Origin: Porticoccaceae bacterium UBA2002
GTDB lineage: Bacteria > Pseudomonadota > Gammaproteobacteria > Pseudomonadales > Porticoccaceae
Length of the DNA stretch: 6,744 nucleotides
Direction: 5' to 3'
Assembly (NCBI GenBank): GCA_002334915.1
Contig: DDCQ01000076.1
Location: 1-6,744, forward strand
Made by a program: the position numbers and the translations under genes. The notes under the pieces are model-generated. The model was not told the DNA's origin. It did no database searches and was given only the letters and a program-made list of their open reading frames with translations. Positions 1 to 6,744 of this stretch are shown one piece after another (the stretch's first letter is position 1; every line of letters starts with the position of its first letter).

Positions 1-87
1 TGGAGCCCGGACTTTCCTCTGTAATGCACCCTTTTAAACGCAAGCGAATAAGCGAGAAATCAACACAGCGACTGTCTAGTCAACTCA
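1..87 (-). ncRNA. rnpB: RNase P RNA (M1 RNA), 5' portion, partial at left edge
   Basis: This is the catalytic RNA of RNase P, which removes 5' leaders from pre-tRNAs. Read on the minus strand, the segment begins near position 87 with TGAGTTGACTAGACAGTCGC, matching the start of gammaproteobacterial type A RNase P RNA (E. coli GAAGCTGACCAGACAGTCGC, from memory). It ends at the window edge with the near-invariant block GAGGAAAGTCCGGGCTCCA (positions 19-1). About 47 nt lie between the two blocks, close to the spacing in E. coli. CTGT near 67 can pair with ACAG near 20, as expected for a closing helix of the P2/P3 region. The 5' end is placed by alignment, so it may be off by a few bases. The remaining roughly 270-300 nt lie to the left of the window. 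There is no protein-coding alternative here. Confidence 0.93.
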
Positions 88-93
88 TCAGGG

Positions 94-99
94 AGGGTA
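94..99 (-). promoter_or_regulatory. possible -10 element of rnpB
   Basis: The minus-strand hexamer TACCCT lies 7-12 nt upstream of the aligned rnpB 5' end and keeps the three most conserved positions of TATAAT. A GC-rich CTCCC follows it. An AT-rich 10-bp palindrome, AATTTAAATT, lies at 110-119. I see no good -35 hexamer at the right distance, so this is a positional guess. Confidence 0.25.
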
Positions 100-159
100 A
101 CACAGTGGCAATTTAAATTAGCGCCTTTTTATGCATGGGAATCTTTGTTTTGGGGGTGA

Positions 160-265
160 TGCAGGCCGAATATCCAGTTACCCGACACACCGTAAATACA
201 TCCATGTAGGCTCAACGCCAGCATCCCTGCTGGCGATGGTCACGTAACTGAATAATCAGCCTACA
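160..265 (+). repeat. structured repeat, element A: two-hairpin core in an imperfect inverted repeat
   Basis: The core at 184-241 is GAC, a 10-nt linker, hairpin TACAT-CC-ATGTA (197-208), a 7-nt linker, hairpin CGCCAGCA-TCCC-TGCTGGCG (216-235), a 3-nt linker, and GTC. It aligns without gaps to the core of element B on the other strand, 49 of 58 bases identical. Outside the core, 160-181 is complementary to 244-265 at 18 of 22 ungapped positions, including CAGTTAC/GTAACTG (175-181, 244-250). With the GAC/GTC ends the outer stem has 21 pairs in 27 positions and closes a 52-nt loop, the same loop size as in element B. The layout resembles REP-type palindromic repeats, or a small non-coding mobile element with inverted ends. 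The arms do not match those of element B in sequence. No transposase gene is in the window. Confidence 0.8.
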
Positions 266-266
266 G

Positions 267-280
267 CTGCAAGAATGCAG
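267..280. repeat. small perfect hairpin beside element A
   Basis: CTGCA-AGAA-TGCAG forms a 5-bp stem with a 4-nt loop immediately after the right arm of element A. A short T5 run at 293-297 lies too far away to make it a convincing terminator. It could be chance. Confidence 0.3.
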
Positions 281-414
281 AGAAACTGAATATTTTTGAA
301 AGGCGCAATAGCTAGAGGCAACCACCTGACCGAGTTCGCCAGATAGATTTATGACTACCCAAACACTTCAGAAACCCCGAAGTACATCAAAAGGAAAACG
401 AATTACGCTCGATG

Positions 415-539
415 TTGAGGCTTGCCTGCATAAGGGGCCTTTCAAGACCGTGGCCAGCAGGGATGCTGGCCCCGAGACTACATGGATGTATTCACGTCGT
501 GTCTTGAAAGGCCCCTTATGCAGGCAAGCCCTCTCTCAA
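415..539 (-). repeat. structured repeat, element B: two-hairpin core in a perfect 30-bp inverted repeat
   Basis: Arms 419-448 and 501-530 are perfect reverse complements over 30 bp, enclosing a 52-nt loop. The stem can resume outside as TTGAG (415-419) with CTCAA (535-539) if a CT-rich stretch of the right arm bulges out. Inside, on the minus strand, are hairpins TACAT-CC-ATGTA (490-479) and GGCCAGCA-TCCC-TGCTGGCC (471-452), with the same linker lengths (10, 7 and 3 nt) as in element A. The base pair at the foot of the larger hairpin is G-C here and C-G in element A, a compensatory change. On the plus strand the larger hairpin is capped by GGGA, which fits the GNRA tetraloop pattern in RNA. 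No target-site duplication is obvious. Read from purL, the element would lie in the 3' region of the purL/DUF5062 transcript, roughly 100-215 nt after the last stop codon. It might protect or end that transcript, but no U-run follows it. Confidence 0.88.
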
Positions 540-631
540 ACCTAAACTCAATTACAAACAGATTCTTCGCTAAACTTAGCATGCCCCGCGCAGCGTTTTG
601 GATACCGGATGACAACAAGGCAGGAAAGGGA

Positions 632-901
632 TTATTTTTTTTCAGACAACAGAGGGTGACCCGCTGGCAACTGCCGAGAAATCCACAGCGCCAATTTATG
701 CCGCATATTAGGGTCACTAACCTGATCTTTGGCCAGTGGCTGAATCAACTTATCCTCCACCAGCACCCGATATACAAACTCAACCTTAAGCTTCACCGAA
801 TCCTGCGCCTCAACCTCACCATAGGCACGCTTTTTGGCATATACAGCACCCACCTGAAGAGCCTTCTTAACCAACTCATCCTCATTGGCAATCTTATTCA
901 T
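632..901 (-). CDS. small DUF5062-like protein of unknown function
   Basis: This is an 89-residue protein that I recognise as resembling the DUF5062 family of small gammaproteobacterial proteins; the assignment is from memory of the pattern. Visible features are an N-terminal charged stretch, the block VGAVYAKKRAYGEVEAQDSV in the first half, a central VYRVLVEDKLIQPLAKDQ segment, and the C-terminal block MRHKLALWISRQLPAGHPLL. It is rich in charged residues and likely helical and cytoplasmic. It has no signal peptide, membrane segment, cysteine pair or catalytic motif that I can identify. The ATG at 901 is supported by GAGGA at 910-914 on the minus strand with an 8-nt spacer. The gene starts 25 bp after the purL stop on the same strand, so co-transcription with purL is likely. 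It ends in a run of eight A on the coding strand. The function is unknown; a role tied to purine synthesis would be speculation from position only. Confidence 0.82.
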   Translation of the reverse strand: MNKIANEDELVKKALQVGAVYAKKRAYGEVEAQDSVKLKVEFVYRVLVEDKLIQPLAKDQVSDPNMRHKLALWISRQLPAGHPLLSEKK

Positions 902-926
902 CAGTCAGGTCCTCAGCAGTCAAGTT

Positions 927-3900
927 TTAATCAATAAAAGTACGGGCATTGCGGAAAATACGCATCCAGCCACTGTCTTCACCCCAGTCATCAGGGTGCC
1001 AGGAATTCTGCACAGTCCTGAAAACGCGCTCCGGGTGAGGCATCATCAAAGTAGCACGACCATCGGCACTGGTCACACCAGTAATACCATCGGGAGAACC
1101 ATTGGGATTAGCCGGATATCGGGAAGCCACCGACAGATCATTCTCTAAAAAGCGCATAGCAATCTGGTCAGACTGCTGCAACTGAGCCAGAGCCTCATCA
1201 CTGACAAACTCCGCCCGCCCCTCACCATGAGAAACCGCAATAGGCATATGGGTGCCCGCCATATCCCTAAGGAAAATAGAAGGTGATTCATCAATTCTAA
1301 CCAGAGAGAAACGCGCCTCAAACTGCTCAGACAGATTGCGCACAAAACGCGGCCACAGCTCAGCGCCAGGAATAAGCGGCTTGAGATTACTCAGCATCTG
1401 ACAGCCATTGCAGACCCCCAAACTAAAGGTCTCAGAGCGATGAAAGAAAGACTGGAACTGATCGCGAATCTGCTCATTAAACAGCACAGTCTTGGCCCAG
1501 CCCTCACCAGCACCCAACACATCACCGTAAGAGAAACCACCACAGGCAACCATGCCCGTCATATCAGCCAGCGAGCGGCGCCCAGCCAGCAGATCGCTCA
1601 TATGCACATCCACCGCCGTAAACCCGGCGCGATCAAAAGCAGCCGCCATCTCCAAATGGCTATTGACCCCCTGCTCGCGAACAATAGCCACCATGGGCTT
1701 TACACCAGACTTAATATAGGGCGCACTGATATCCTCAGCAGGATCAAAAGTCAGCTCAACCGAAAGACCATCATCCCCATAGGATATACGATCAAATTCC
1801 TCAGCCACGCACTCCGCATTATCGCGCAGAGAGGCCACCTGGTAAGAAGTCTCAGCCCAAGAGCGCTGCAGATTAGTGCGGCTCTGAGTAAACAGCACCT
1901 GGCGATCACGCTTAATCTCCACGGCATCCCGCTCATTCAACTGTCCAACCCTGTGGCCATCAACCCCGGCACCGGCAAACTGCTCGACAATGCTGTCCGC
2001 CTGCTCAGCCCGCACCTGAATAACGGCACCCAGCTCTTCATTGAACAGCGCAGCCATCCAGTTTTCATCCAGAGCATCCAGGCAAACATTGATCCCCACA
2101 TGGCCAGCAAAACTCATCTCCACCAGAGTGGCTAACAGGCCGCCATCAGAGCGATCGTGGTAAGCGAGAATATCGCCCTGCTCGAGCAGAGCCTGCATGG
2201 TATTAAAGAAGCCCACCAGAATATCGGGGTTATCAATATCCGGCGCAGTATCGCCAAATTGCGAGAACACCTGAGCCAGAATAGAACCACCCATGCGGTT
2301 AGCACCAGCACCCAAATCAAGCAGCAATAGCTCAGTATCACCCTGATCAGTGCGCAGCTGAGGCGTAACCGTTTTACGCACATCCAGCACCGGCGCAAAG
2401 GCGGTAATAATTAACGACATGGGTGCGGTAACAGACTTATCTTCGCCCTTATCCTGCCAGGCCGTGCGCATAGACATGCTGTCTTTGCCCACAGGAATAG
2501 TAATGCCCAGCTTGGGGCACAGATCCATACCTACAGCCTCAACCGTGCGATAGAGTTTTTCATCTTCGCCCGGTGACCCAGCGGCACACATCCAGTTGGC
2601 CGACAGTTTAATATCAACCATAGAGCCAATACGCACGGCACTAATATTAGTAATCGCCTCACCAATAGCCATGCGCCCAGAGGCCGGGCCATCAATCAGA
2701 GCGAGCGGGGTGCGTTCGCCCATAGCCATGGCTTCGCCGGCATTACTGTCATAGGTTACAGTGGTAACAGCGCAGTCAGCCACCGGAATCTGCCAGGGGC
2801 CAACCATCTGGTCCCGCGCCACCATGCCGCTGACCGATCTATCGCCAATAGTAATTAAAAAACCTTTGCTGGCCACCGCCGGATGGCGCAGGGTACGGAA
2901 TACCGAGTCATTAATATCCAAACTATCGGCTGCAAAATCGCCACCCGCAGTATCCAGCTTGGTTGCCGTGCGATGCATCTTTGGCGCCTTGCCAAAAAGC
3001 ACCGACATAGGCAGATCGACCGGATTATTATCGAAGTGGTCATCGCTGACCCTAATATATTTTTCTTCCGTGGCTTCGCCCACCAGCGCATAGGGGCAGC
3101 GCTCACGCTCACAGATAGCCTTAAAGCGCTCGACATCAACCGGATTGATAGCCAGCACATAGCGCTCTTGCGCCTCATTGCACCAGATTTCTACCGGAGA
3201 CATGCCGGGCTCATCATTGGGGACAGCACGCAGGTCAAAACGCCCGCCAGTGCCGCCATCCTTTACCAGTTCCGGCAAAGCATTGGACAGACCACCGGCA
3301 CCCACATCGTGAATAAAGGCAATGGGGTTGGTATCGCCCAGCTGCCAGCACTGGTCGATCACTTCCTGACAGCGGCGTTCAATCTCAGGGTTCTGCCGCT
3401 GCACCGAGGCAAAGTCCAGGTCCGCAGAGCTACTGCCGGTGGTCATGGATGAAGCCGCACCACCACCCAGACCAATCAACATAGCCGGACCCCCCAGCAC
3501 CACCAGCTTGGCGCCCGGTTTAAACTCAGGTTTGTCCACATGATCTTCGCGGATATTGCCATAGCCGCCAGCGATCATAATTGGCTTGTGATAGCCGCGA
3601 CGCTCACCGGCAAAATCTGCTTCAAAGGTTCTAAAGTAGCCACAGATATTGGGGCGACCAAATTCATTATTGAAGGCAGCGCCACCTATAGGACCCTCGG
3701 TCATAATATCCAGGGCGGACACAATGCGGTCTGGCTTGCCATAATCCTGTTCCCAGGGCTGCACATAGTCGGGTATTTGCAAATTGGATACCGTAAAGCC
3801 AACCAGACCCACCTTGGGCTTGGAGCCGCGACCCACAGCACCCTCATCGCGAATCTCACCACCGGAGCCCGTACCTGCACCAGAGTATGGCGAGATAGCT

Positions 3901-4799
3901 GTAGGGTGATTATGAGTCTCCACCTTCATCAACAGATGCACCGGCTCCTGACTGTAGCCATAGACTTTGCTGACAGGGTCAGGATAAAAGCGCCCGCCCT
4001 CGGAGCCTGCCACTACAGCAGCATTGTCCGAATAGGCGGAAAGCACATTTTCGCCACCCAGATTATTGGTATTGCGGATCATGCCAAACAGCGAGTTAGG
4101 CTGGTCAACACCATCAATGGTCCAACTGGCATTAAAAATTTTGTGGCGACAGTGCTCAGAGTTAGCCTGGGCAAACATCATTAACTCGGTATCTGAGGGG
4201 TTGCGCTGCAGCTCCTCGAAGCTGGCCACCAAATAGTCGATTTCGTCTTCTGCCAGAGCCAGACCCAGCTCCACATTGGCCAGTTTGAGCGCGCCCACAC
4301 CCCCAGCCAGAATATCTACCTCTGTTAGAGGCTGTGGCTGATGATGGGTAAACAGCGCCTCGGCCTGCTGTAAATCGGTCATCACTGTCTCAACCATACG
4401 GTCGCTGACCAGCTCGCCCAGAGCCGTTAGCTGCGCTTTGGTTAAGCTGTTGCTGGCGGCAATATAATAGGCTGTACCCCTTTCAACTCGCAGGATGCTG
4501 TTGAGACCGCAGTTATGAACTATATCCGTTGCCTTACTGGACCAGGGCGAAATTGTGCCGGGGCGCGGCACCACCAATAACAGGCTACCTTGGTTGTTCT
4601 GTTGCTCCTCAAGAGGCCCATAGGTCATCAGCGCCTTCAGGGTTGCGCTGTCAGACTCTGACAATGGCTGGCCAGCTTCGGCAAAGTGCACATATTCTGC
4701 AGTTACCGAGGTGACAGAGGGAACAGCTTGTTGCAGATTGGCGAGTAATTTTCGGCGTCGAAAGGCGGAAAGAGAAGGTGCACCGCTGAGAATTATCAT
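927..4799 (-). CDS. purL: phosphoribosylformylglycinamidine synthase (FGAM synthase, FGAR amidotransferase)
   Basis: This cytoplasmic enzyme converts FGAR, glutamine and ATP to FGAM, the fourth step of de novo purine synthesis. It is the large single-chain form: 1290 residues, against about 1295 in E. coli, and complete. In order, it has an N-terminal PurS-like/linker region with [16 protein letters not shown]; a first AIRS-type synthase half with NSEHCRHK (HCRHK at 216-220), [12 protein letters not shown] and [10 protein letters not shown]; a second half with [18 protein letters not shown] and HDRSDGGLL; and a C-terminal class I glutamine amidotransferase from about residue 1035. The amidotransferase triad is Cys1130 (GVCNGCQ), His1255 and Glu1257 (PHPER), with the same spacing as E. 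coli 1135/1260/1262. I chose the ATG at 4799 because relatives begin near [13 protein letters not shown], and TGAGA (4809-4813) gives a weak ribosome site 9 nt upstream. The in-frame ATG at 4820 would add seven residues (1297 in all) but has no Shine-Dalgarno site. I saw no PurR-like operator upstream. The gene is divergent from mltF. Confidence 0.97.
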   Translation of the reverse strand: MIILSGAPSLSAFRRRKLLANLQQAVPSVTSVTAEYVHFAEAGQPLSESDSATLKALMTYGPLEEQQNNQGSLLLVVPRPGTISPWSSKATDIVHNCGLNSILRVERGTAYYIAASNSLTKAQLTALGELVSDRMVETVMTDLQQAEALFTHHQPQPLTEVDILAGGVGALKLANVELGLALAEDEIDYLVASFEELQRNPSDTELMMFAQANSEHCRHKIFNASWTIDGVDQPNSLFGMIRNTNNLGGENVLSAYSDNAAVVAGSEGGRFYPDPVSKVYGYSQEPVHLLMKVETHNHPTAISPYSGAGTGSGGEIRDEGAVGRGSKPKVGLVGFTVSNLQIPDYVQPWEQDYGKPDRIVSALDIMTEGPIGGAAFNNEFGRPNICGYFRTFEADFAGERRGYHKPIMIAGGYGNIREDHVDKPEFKPGAKLVVLGGPAMLIGLGGGAASSMTTGSSSADLDFASVQRQNPEIERRCQEVIDQCWQLGDTNPIAFIHDVGAGGLSNALPELVKDGGTGGRFDLRAVPNDEPGMSPVEIWCNEAQERYVLAINPVDVERFKAICERERCPYALVGEATEEKYIRVSDDHFDNNPVDLPMSVLFGKAPKMHRTATKLDTAGGDFAADSLDINDSVFRTLRHPAVASKGFLITIGDRSVSGMVARDQMVGPWQIPVADCAVTTVTYDSNAGEAMAMGERTPLALIDGPASGRMAIGEAITNISAVRIGSMVDIKLSANWMCAAGSPGEDEKLYRTVEAVGMDLCPKLGITIPVGKDSMSMRTAWQDKGEDKSVTAPMSLIITAFAPVLDVRKTVTPQLRTDQGDTELLLLDLGAGANRMGGSILAQVFSQFGDTAPDIDNPDILVGFFNTMQALLEQGDILAYHDRSDGGLLATLVEMSFAGHVGINVCLDALDENWMAALFNEELGAVIQVRAEQADSIVEQFAGAGVDGHRVGQLNERDAVEIKRDRQVLFTQSRTNLQRSWAETSYQVASLRDNAECVAEEFDRISYGDDGLSVELTFDPAEDISAPYIKSGVKPMVAIVREQGVNSHLEMAAAFDRAGFTAVDVHMSDLLAGRRSLADMTGMVACGGFSYGDVLGAGEGWAKTVLFNEQIRDQFQSFFHRSETFSLGVCNGCQMLSNLKPLIPGAELWPRFVRNLSEQFEARFSLVRIDESPSIFLRDMAGTHMPIAVSHGEGRAEFVSDEALAQLQQSDQIAMRFLENDLSVASRYPANPNGSPDGITGVTSADGRATLMMPHPERVFRTVQNSWHPDDWGEDSGWMRIFRNARTFID

Positions 4800-4838
4800 C
4801 AAGGCTGGTCTCAAGATCATGGTTAGGGAAAGGCGGGT

Positions 4839-4844
4839 ATTCTA
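4839..4844 (-). promoter_or_regulatory. possible purL -10 element
   Basis: TAGAAT on the minus strand matches five of six positions of TATAAT. It lies 40 nt upstream of the ATG at 4799 but only 19 nt upstream of the ATG at 4820. If it is used, transcription would start near 4832. That leaves a leader of about 30 nt for the shorter form and only about 12 nt for the longer, which favours 4799 as the start. No strong -35 is seen 16-18 nt upstream. Confidence 0.33.
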
Positions 4845-4894
4845 GCGGAAAAATTCAGTCTTAGGCAGATAGAATTTACCAAACCATGTACAAT

Positions 4895-4923
4895 TAATTG
4901 ATATTTAGCAGTAGACATATAAA
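4895..4923 (+). promoter_or_regulatory. possible mltF promoter
   Basis: TATAAA at 4918-4923 could be a -10, with TAATTG at 4895-4900 as a weak -35 at a 17-bp spacing. A leader of roughly 30 nt to the ATG at 4960 would result. The whole stretch 4868-4923 is AT-rich and other hexamers could be proposed, for example TACAAT at 4889-4894. This is inference from consensus only. Confidence 0.3.
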
Positions 4924-4959
4924 GCCAAGCTTGTAGCCATTGAGGTATCTCGAAAAATA

Positions 4960-6411
4960 ATGCGAGAACTCTCCAACAGAGGACGAAAATTGCGCAACAG
5001 GATTATTTTAGTCCTCTTTATGCTGCCTTTTATCTCGTTAATGTCTGCCAGCGCCCACCTCAGCGACCTTGCCAAAGTCAAAGCCAAAGGTCAGCTGGTA
5101 ATGCTGACATTGCCCGGCCCCACCACCTATTTTGAAGATGGCCATGGCAAAAATGGCTTCGATTATCTGCTGGCAAAGTCATTTGCAGACAGCCTGGGTG
5201 TTGAGCTGGTGGTCAAAACCAAATCTACTCTGCGCAGACTTTTATACTCTGTGGGTGGCCCCCAGGGAGACTTTGCCGCTGCCAATCTCGTGGTTACCGC
5301 GGAGCGCAATCAGTCATTGGTGTTTGGCACAGCCTATATGGAAGTTACTCAGCAGCTTATTTACCACCGCGGCAGCAGGCGCCCCAGCTCATTGGAAAAC
5401 CTCGACGCTGAACTGGTAGTTATCGCTGATTCCTCTCACAGCGAGCACTTGCAGAGCTTAAAAATTGATCAGCCGACTCTGAGTTGGCGTGAGCAAGATA
5501 ATGCCGAAATGAGCGATCTCATCCGCAAAGTCCATGAGGGTGAAATTAGCTACAGTGTTGTGGATTCGATTGCCTATCTTGTTAATCGGCATATTTATCC
5601 AAAGGCGCGCAAAGCCATGGATATCTCTGAACCTCAGCCAATGGCCTGGGCCTTTCCTACCCATCATGATGGCACCCTGCTCAGTGCTGCCAATGAATTC
5701 TTACGGCAATATATTGAGTCTGGCCAACTCGAGTCACTGACTAGCCAACTGCTGGCACAGACCGAGAATTTTTCTGTCTCAAACTCCCAACGTCTGGGCA
5801 AACTGGTGGCCCAGCGCCTGCCAAAGTACGAACCATTATTCCGTGAGGCTGCCGCTGAATACAATATGGATTGGCAGCTACTTGCCGCTGTGGCCTATCA
5901 GGAGTCGCACTGGAACCCCAGAGCCAAATCGCCCACCGGCGTGCGCGGGTTGATGATGTTGACCATGAATACAGCTAGAGAAATGAAAGTGACAAATCGC
6001 CTTGATGCCGCCCAAAGCATAAAAGGTGGAGCCGCCTATTTTATTAAGCTGAAGACGCGCTTACCCAGTCGAATTAAAGACCCAGACCGCACTCTGTTTG
6101 CGCTGGCCGCCTACAATGTGGGCTTTGGCCATTTGGAAGATGCACGCATTCTAACCGAGCGCAGTGGCAAGAACCCAGACAGCTGGGCCGATGTGCGCGA
6201 GCACCTGCCCCTGCTCAGTAAAATGGAATATTACTCCACTCTCAAACACGGTTATGCAAGGGGCAACGAACCTGTGCTCTATGTGGATAATATTCAGTAC
6301 TACAAAACCTACCTGCAGCTGCACTCTCTGTCTCAACAAGACTTCATGCCACAACCTGAAGATCAGCCCGAACCCCAGGACTGGGAGATCAATGGCCTGC
6401 CTTCACTCTAG
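4960..6411 (+). CDS. mltF: membrane-associated lytic murein transglycosylase F
   Basis: This enzyme cleaves the MurNAc-GlcNAc bond of peptidoglycan, leaving a 1,6-anhydroMurNAc end, and acts in the periplasm at the cell wall. The 483 residues begin with a signal peptide: basic RGRKLRNR, hydrophobic residues 15-28, and likely cleavage after SASA (residue 32). There is no lipobox cysteine. Residues about 40-270 form a family 3 solute-binding (SBP_bac_3) domain, the regulatory half of MltF. Residues about 295-420 form the SLT catalytic domain with Glu315 in AYQESHW as the catalytic acid, GVRGLMMLT at 327-335, and AAYN at 383-386. The segment GKNPDSWADVREHLPLLS also matches E. coli MltF. The C-terminus is a short Pro/Glu/Gln-rich tail, and the protein is somewhat shorter than E. 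coli MltF (518). The ATG at 4960 is preferred because it keeps the basic n-region; GAGGT lies at 4942-4946, a rather long 13 nt away. Upstream is divergent purL and downstream is convergent tadA, 4 bp away. Confidence 0.95.
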   Translation: MRELSNRGRKLRNRIILVLFMLPFISLMSASAHLSDLAKVKAKGQLVMLTLPGPTTYFEDGHGKNGFDYLLAKSFADSLGVELVVKTKSTLRRLLYSVGGPQGDFAAANLVVTAERNQSLVFGTAYMEVTQQLIYHRGSRRPSSLENLDAELVVIADSSHSEHLQSLKIDQPTLSWREQDNAEMSDLIRKVHEGEISYSVVDSIAYLVNRHIYPKARKAMDISEPQPMAWAFPTHHDGTLLSAANEFLRQYIESGQLESLTSQLLAQTENFSVSNSQRLGKLVAQRLPKYEPLFREAAAEYNMDWQLLAAVAYQESHWNPRAKSPTGVRGLMMLTMNTAREMKVTNRLDAAQSIKGGAAYFIKLKTRLPSRIKDPDRTLFALAAYNVGFGHLEDARILTERSGKNPDSWADVREHLPLLSKMEYYSTLKHGYARGNEPVLYVDNIQYYKTYLQLHSLSQQDFMPQPEDQPEPQDWEINGLPSL

Positions 6412-6415
6412 TGTC

Positions 6416-6744
6416 CTATTTATCGCGCTTGCGGCGGAAAAACTCGCTAATAAGGTGCCCACAGTCCTCTTCAAGAACACCGCCCTGCCAGTCGATTGAA
6501 TGATTAAAATGGCTATGATCCAGCAGTTGCAGCTGGCTGGTCAATGCTCCTGCTCTGGGCTCTTTAGCACCAAAAATAATTCGCTTAACCCGAGCGTGAA
6601 TCATGGCACCCAGGCACATGGTGCAGGGCTCGATGGTCACATAGAGGTCGCAGCCAGTCAGTCTATAGTTATCCAGATTGGCAGCGGCATTGCGCAGCGC
6701 AACAATTTCCGCATGAGCCGTGGGGTCACAGCTGGAGATCGGCT
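6416..6744 (-). CDS. tadA: tRNA-specific adenosine deaminase, N-terminal part beyond right edge
   Basis: The enzyme deaminates A34 of tRNA-Arg(ACG) to inosine, which lets one tRNA read several arginine codons. The window holds the last 108 codons; the frame is open through 6744, so the start and roughly 45-50 residues are missing. The zinc and catalytic site is present: HAE in DPTAHAEI (His codon 6713-6715, Glu codon 6707-6709) and PCTMC (Cys codons 6623-6625 and 6614-6616). LYVTIEPCTMCLGAMIHARV and the FGAKEPRAGA block are typical of bacterial TadA and separate it from cytidine or guanine deaminases. The C-terminus GVLEEDCGHLISEFFRRKR also fits. The residue before DPTAHAE is Cys where E. coli has His; I regard this as ordinary variation. 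The stop is 4 bp from the mltF stop on the other strand, with no obvious shared terminator. An apparent GTG start at 6640 is internal. Confidence 0.95.
   Translation of the reverse strand, partial: PISSCDPTAHAEIVALRNAAANLDNYRLTGCDLYVTIEPCTMCLGAMIHARVKRIIFGAKEPRAGALTSQLQLLDHSHFNHSIDWQGGVLEEDCGHLISEFFRRKRDK

Larger units (their letters stand above)
88..631. other. gene-free region between rnpB and the DUF5062-like gene
   Basis: I find no protein gene in these 544 bases. The open frames crossing it (38 codons from 131, 64 codons from 351, and 79 codons on the minus strand ending at 478) lack Shine-Dalgarno sites and run through the repeats. The region holds the presumed rnpB promoter, structured repeat elements A and B, a small perfect hairpin at 267-280 (CTGCA, loop AGAA, TGCAG), and a small hairpin at 569-580 (GCTAA, AC, TTAGC). 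No GC-rich stem followed by a T-run is visible on the minus strand after the gene that ends at 632. The end of the purL transcript is therefore not obvious, unless element B serves that role. Confidence 0.7.

Noticed and set aside
131..247. 38-codon plus-strand open frame across element A
   Set aside because: It has no Shine-Dalgarno site, and its C-terminal half is simply the repeat core read in one frame. The arms and hairpins explain the sequence better.
415..539. Element B as a classical Rho-independent terminator
   Set aside because: The stem is far longer than usual, has a 52-nt structured loop, and is not followed by a T-run on either strand.
160..539. CRISPR array or integron attC sites
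   Set aside because: There are only two copies, in opposite orientation, about 200 bp apart. There are no regular spacers, no cas or integrase gene, and no attC core-site pairs.
351..545. 64-codon plus-strand open frame overlapping element B
   Set aside because: There is no ribosome-binding site, and most of its second half is translation of the inverted repeat and its core. It resembles no family I know.
635..642. T8 run on the plus strand as a terminator tail
   Set aside because: No GC-rich hairpin precedes it, and it is the complement of the Lys codons and stop at the end of the DUF5062-like gene.
482..937. 151-codon plus-strand open frame opposite the DUF5062-like gene
   Set aside because: It is antisense to a gene with a good ribosome site and family resemblance. 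Its low-complexity Leu/Asn/His composition is typical of a shadow frame.
1440..4184. Long plus-strand open frames antisense to purL (1440-2135, 2883-3452, 3540-4184)
   Set aside because: purL is unbroken and recognisable throughout on the minus strand. These frames have no recognisable family and no ribosome sites of note.
4800..4959. PurR operator or purine riboswitch upstream of purL
   Set aside because: I found no ACGCAAACGTTTTCGT-like palindrome and no purine riboswitch pattern in the 160-bp divergent region.
4960..5055. MltF as a lipoprotein
   Set aside because: The signal peptide has no cysteine near the cleavage region; SASA fits ordinary signal peptidase I cleavage.

Overview
The window looks like a housekeeping stretch from a gammaproteobacterium of moderate GC content. 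The evidence is a single-chain PurL of about 1290 residues (the form typical of this class), the gene order tadA-mltF-purL that is also found in Escherichia coli, a small DUF5062-like protein known to me from gammaproteobacteria, and a type A RNase P RNA at the left edge. A marine lineage near the Cellvibrionales/Pseudomonadales is a guess from overall resemblance only.

Layout, left to right. Positions 1-87 hold the 5' end of rnpB on the minus strand; the rest runs off the left edge. Positions 88-631 have no credible protein gene. They carry two inversely oriented copies of one structured repeat: element A (160-265) and element B (415-539). Positions 632-901 (minus) encode a DUF5062-like protein, 25 bp downstream of purL (927-4799, minus), so the two are probably co-transcribed. 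A 160-bp divergent intergenic region separates purL from mltF (4960-6411, plus), a periplasmic lytic transglycosylase. Its stop lies 4 bp from the stop of the convergent tadA (6416 to beyond 6744, minus), whose N-terminal part is outside the window.

The genes do not form one pathway. PurL makes FGAM in purine synthesis, MltF cleaves peptidoglycan, TadA makes inosine at the tRNA wobble position, and RNase P matures tRNA 5' ends. They are together because the order is conserved.

The least explained part is the repeat pair. The two copies share an ungapped 58-nt core (49/58 identical) with two small hairpins. One hairpin has a compensatory base-pair swap between copies. Each core sits at the centre of a long inverted repeat, and the arms of the two copies differ in sequence while keeping the same 52-nt loop. 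This suggests a defined mobile or structural element in which folding, not arm sequence, is maintained.
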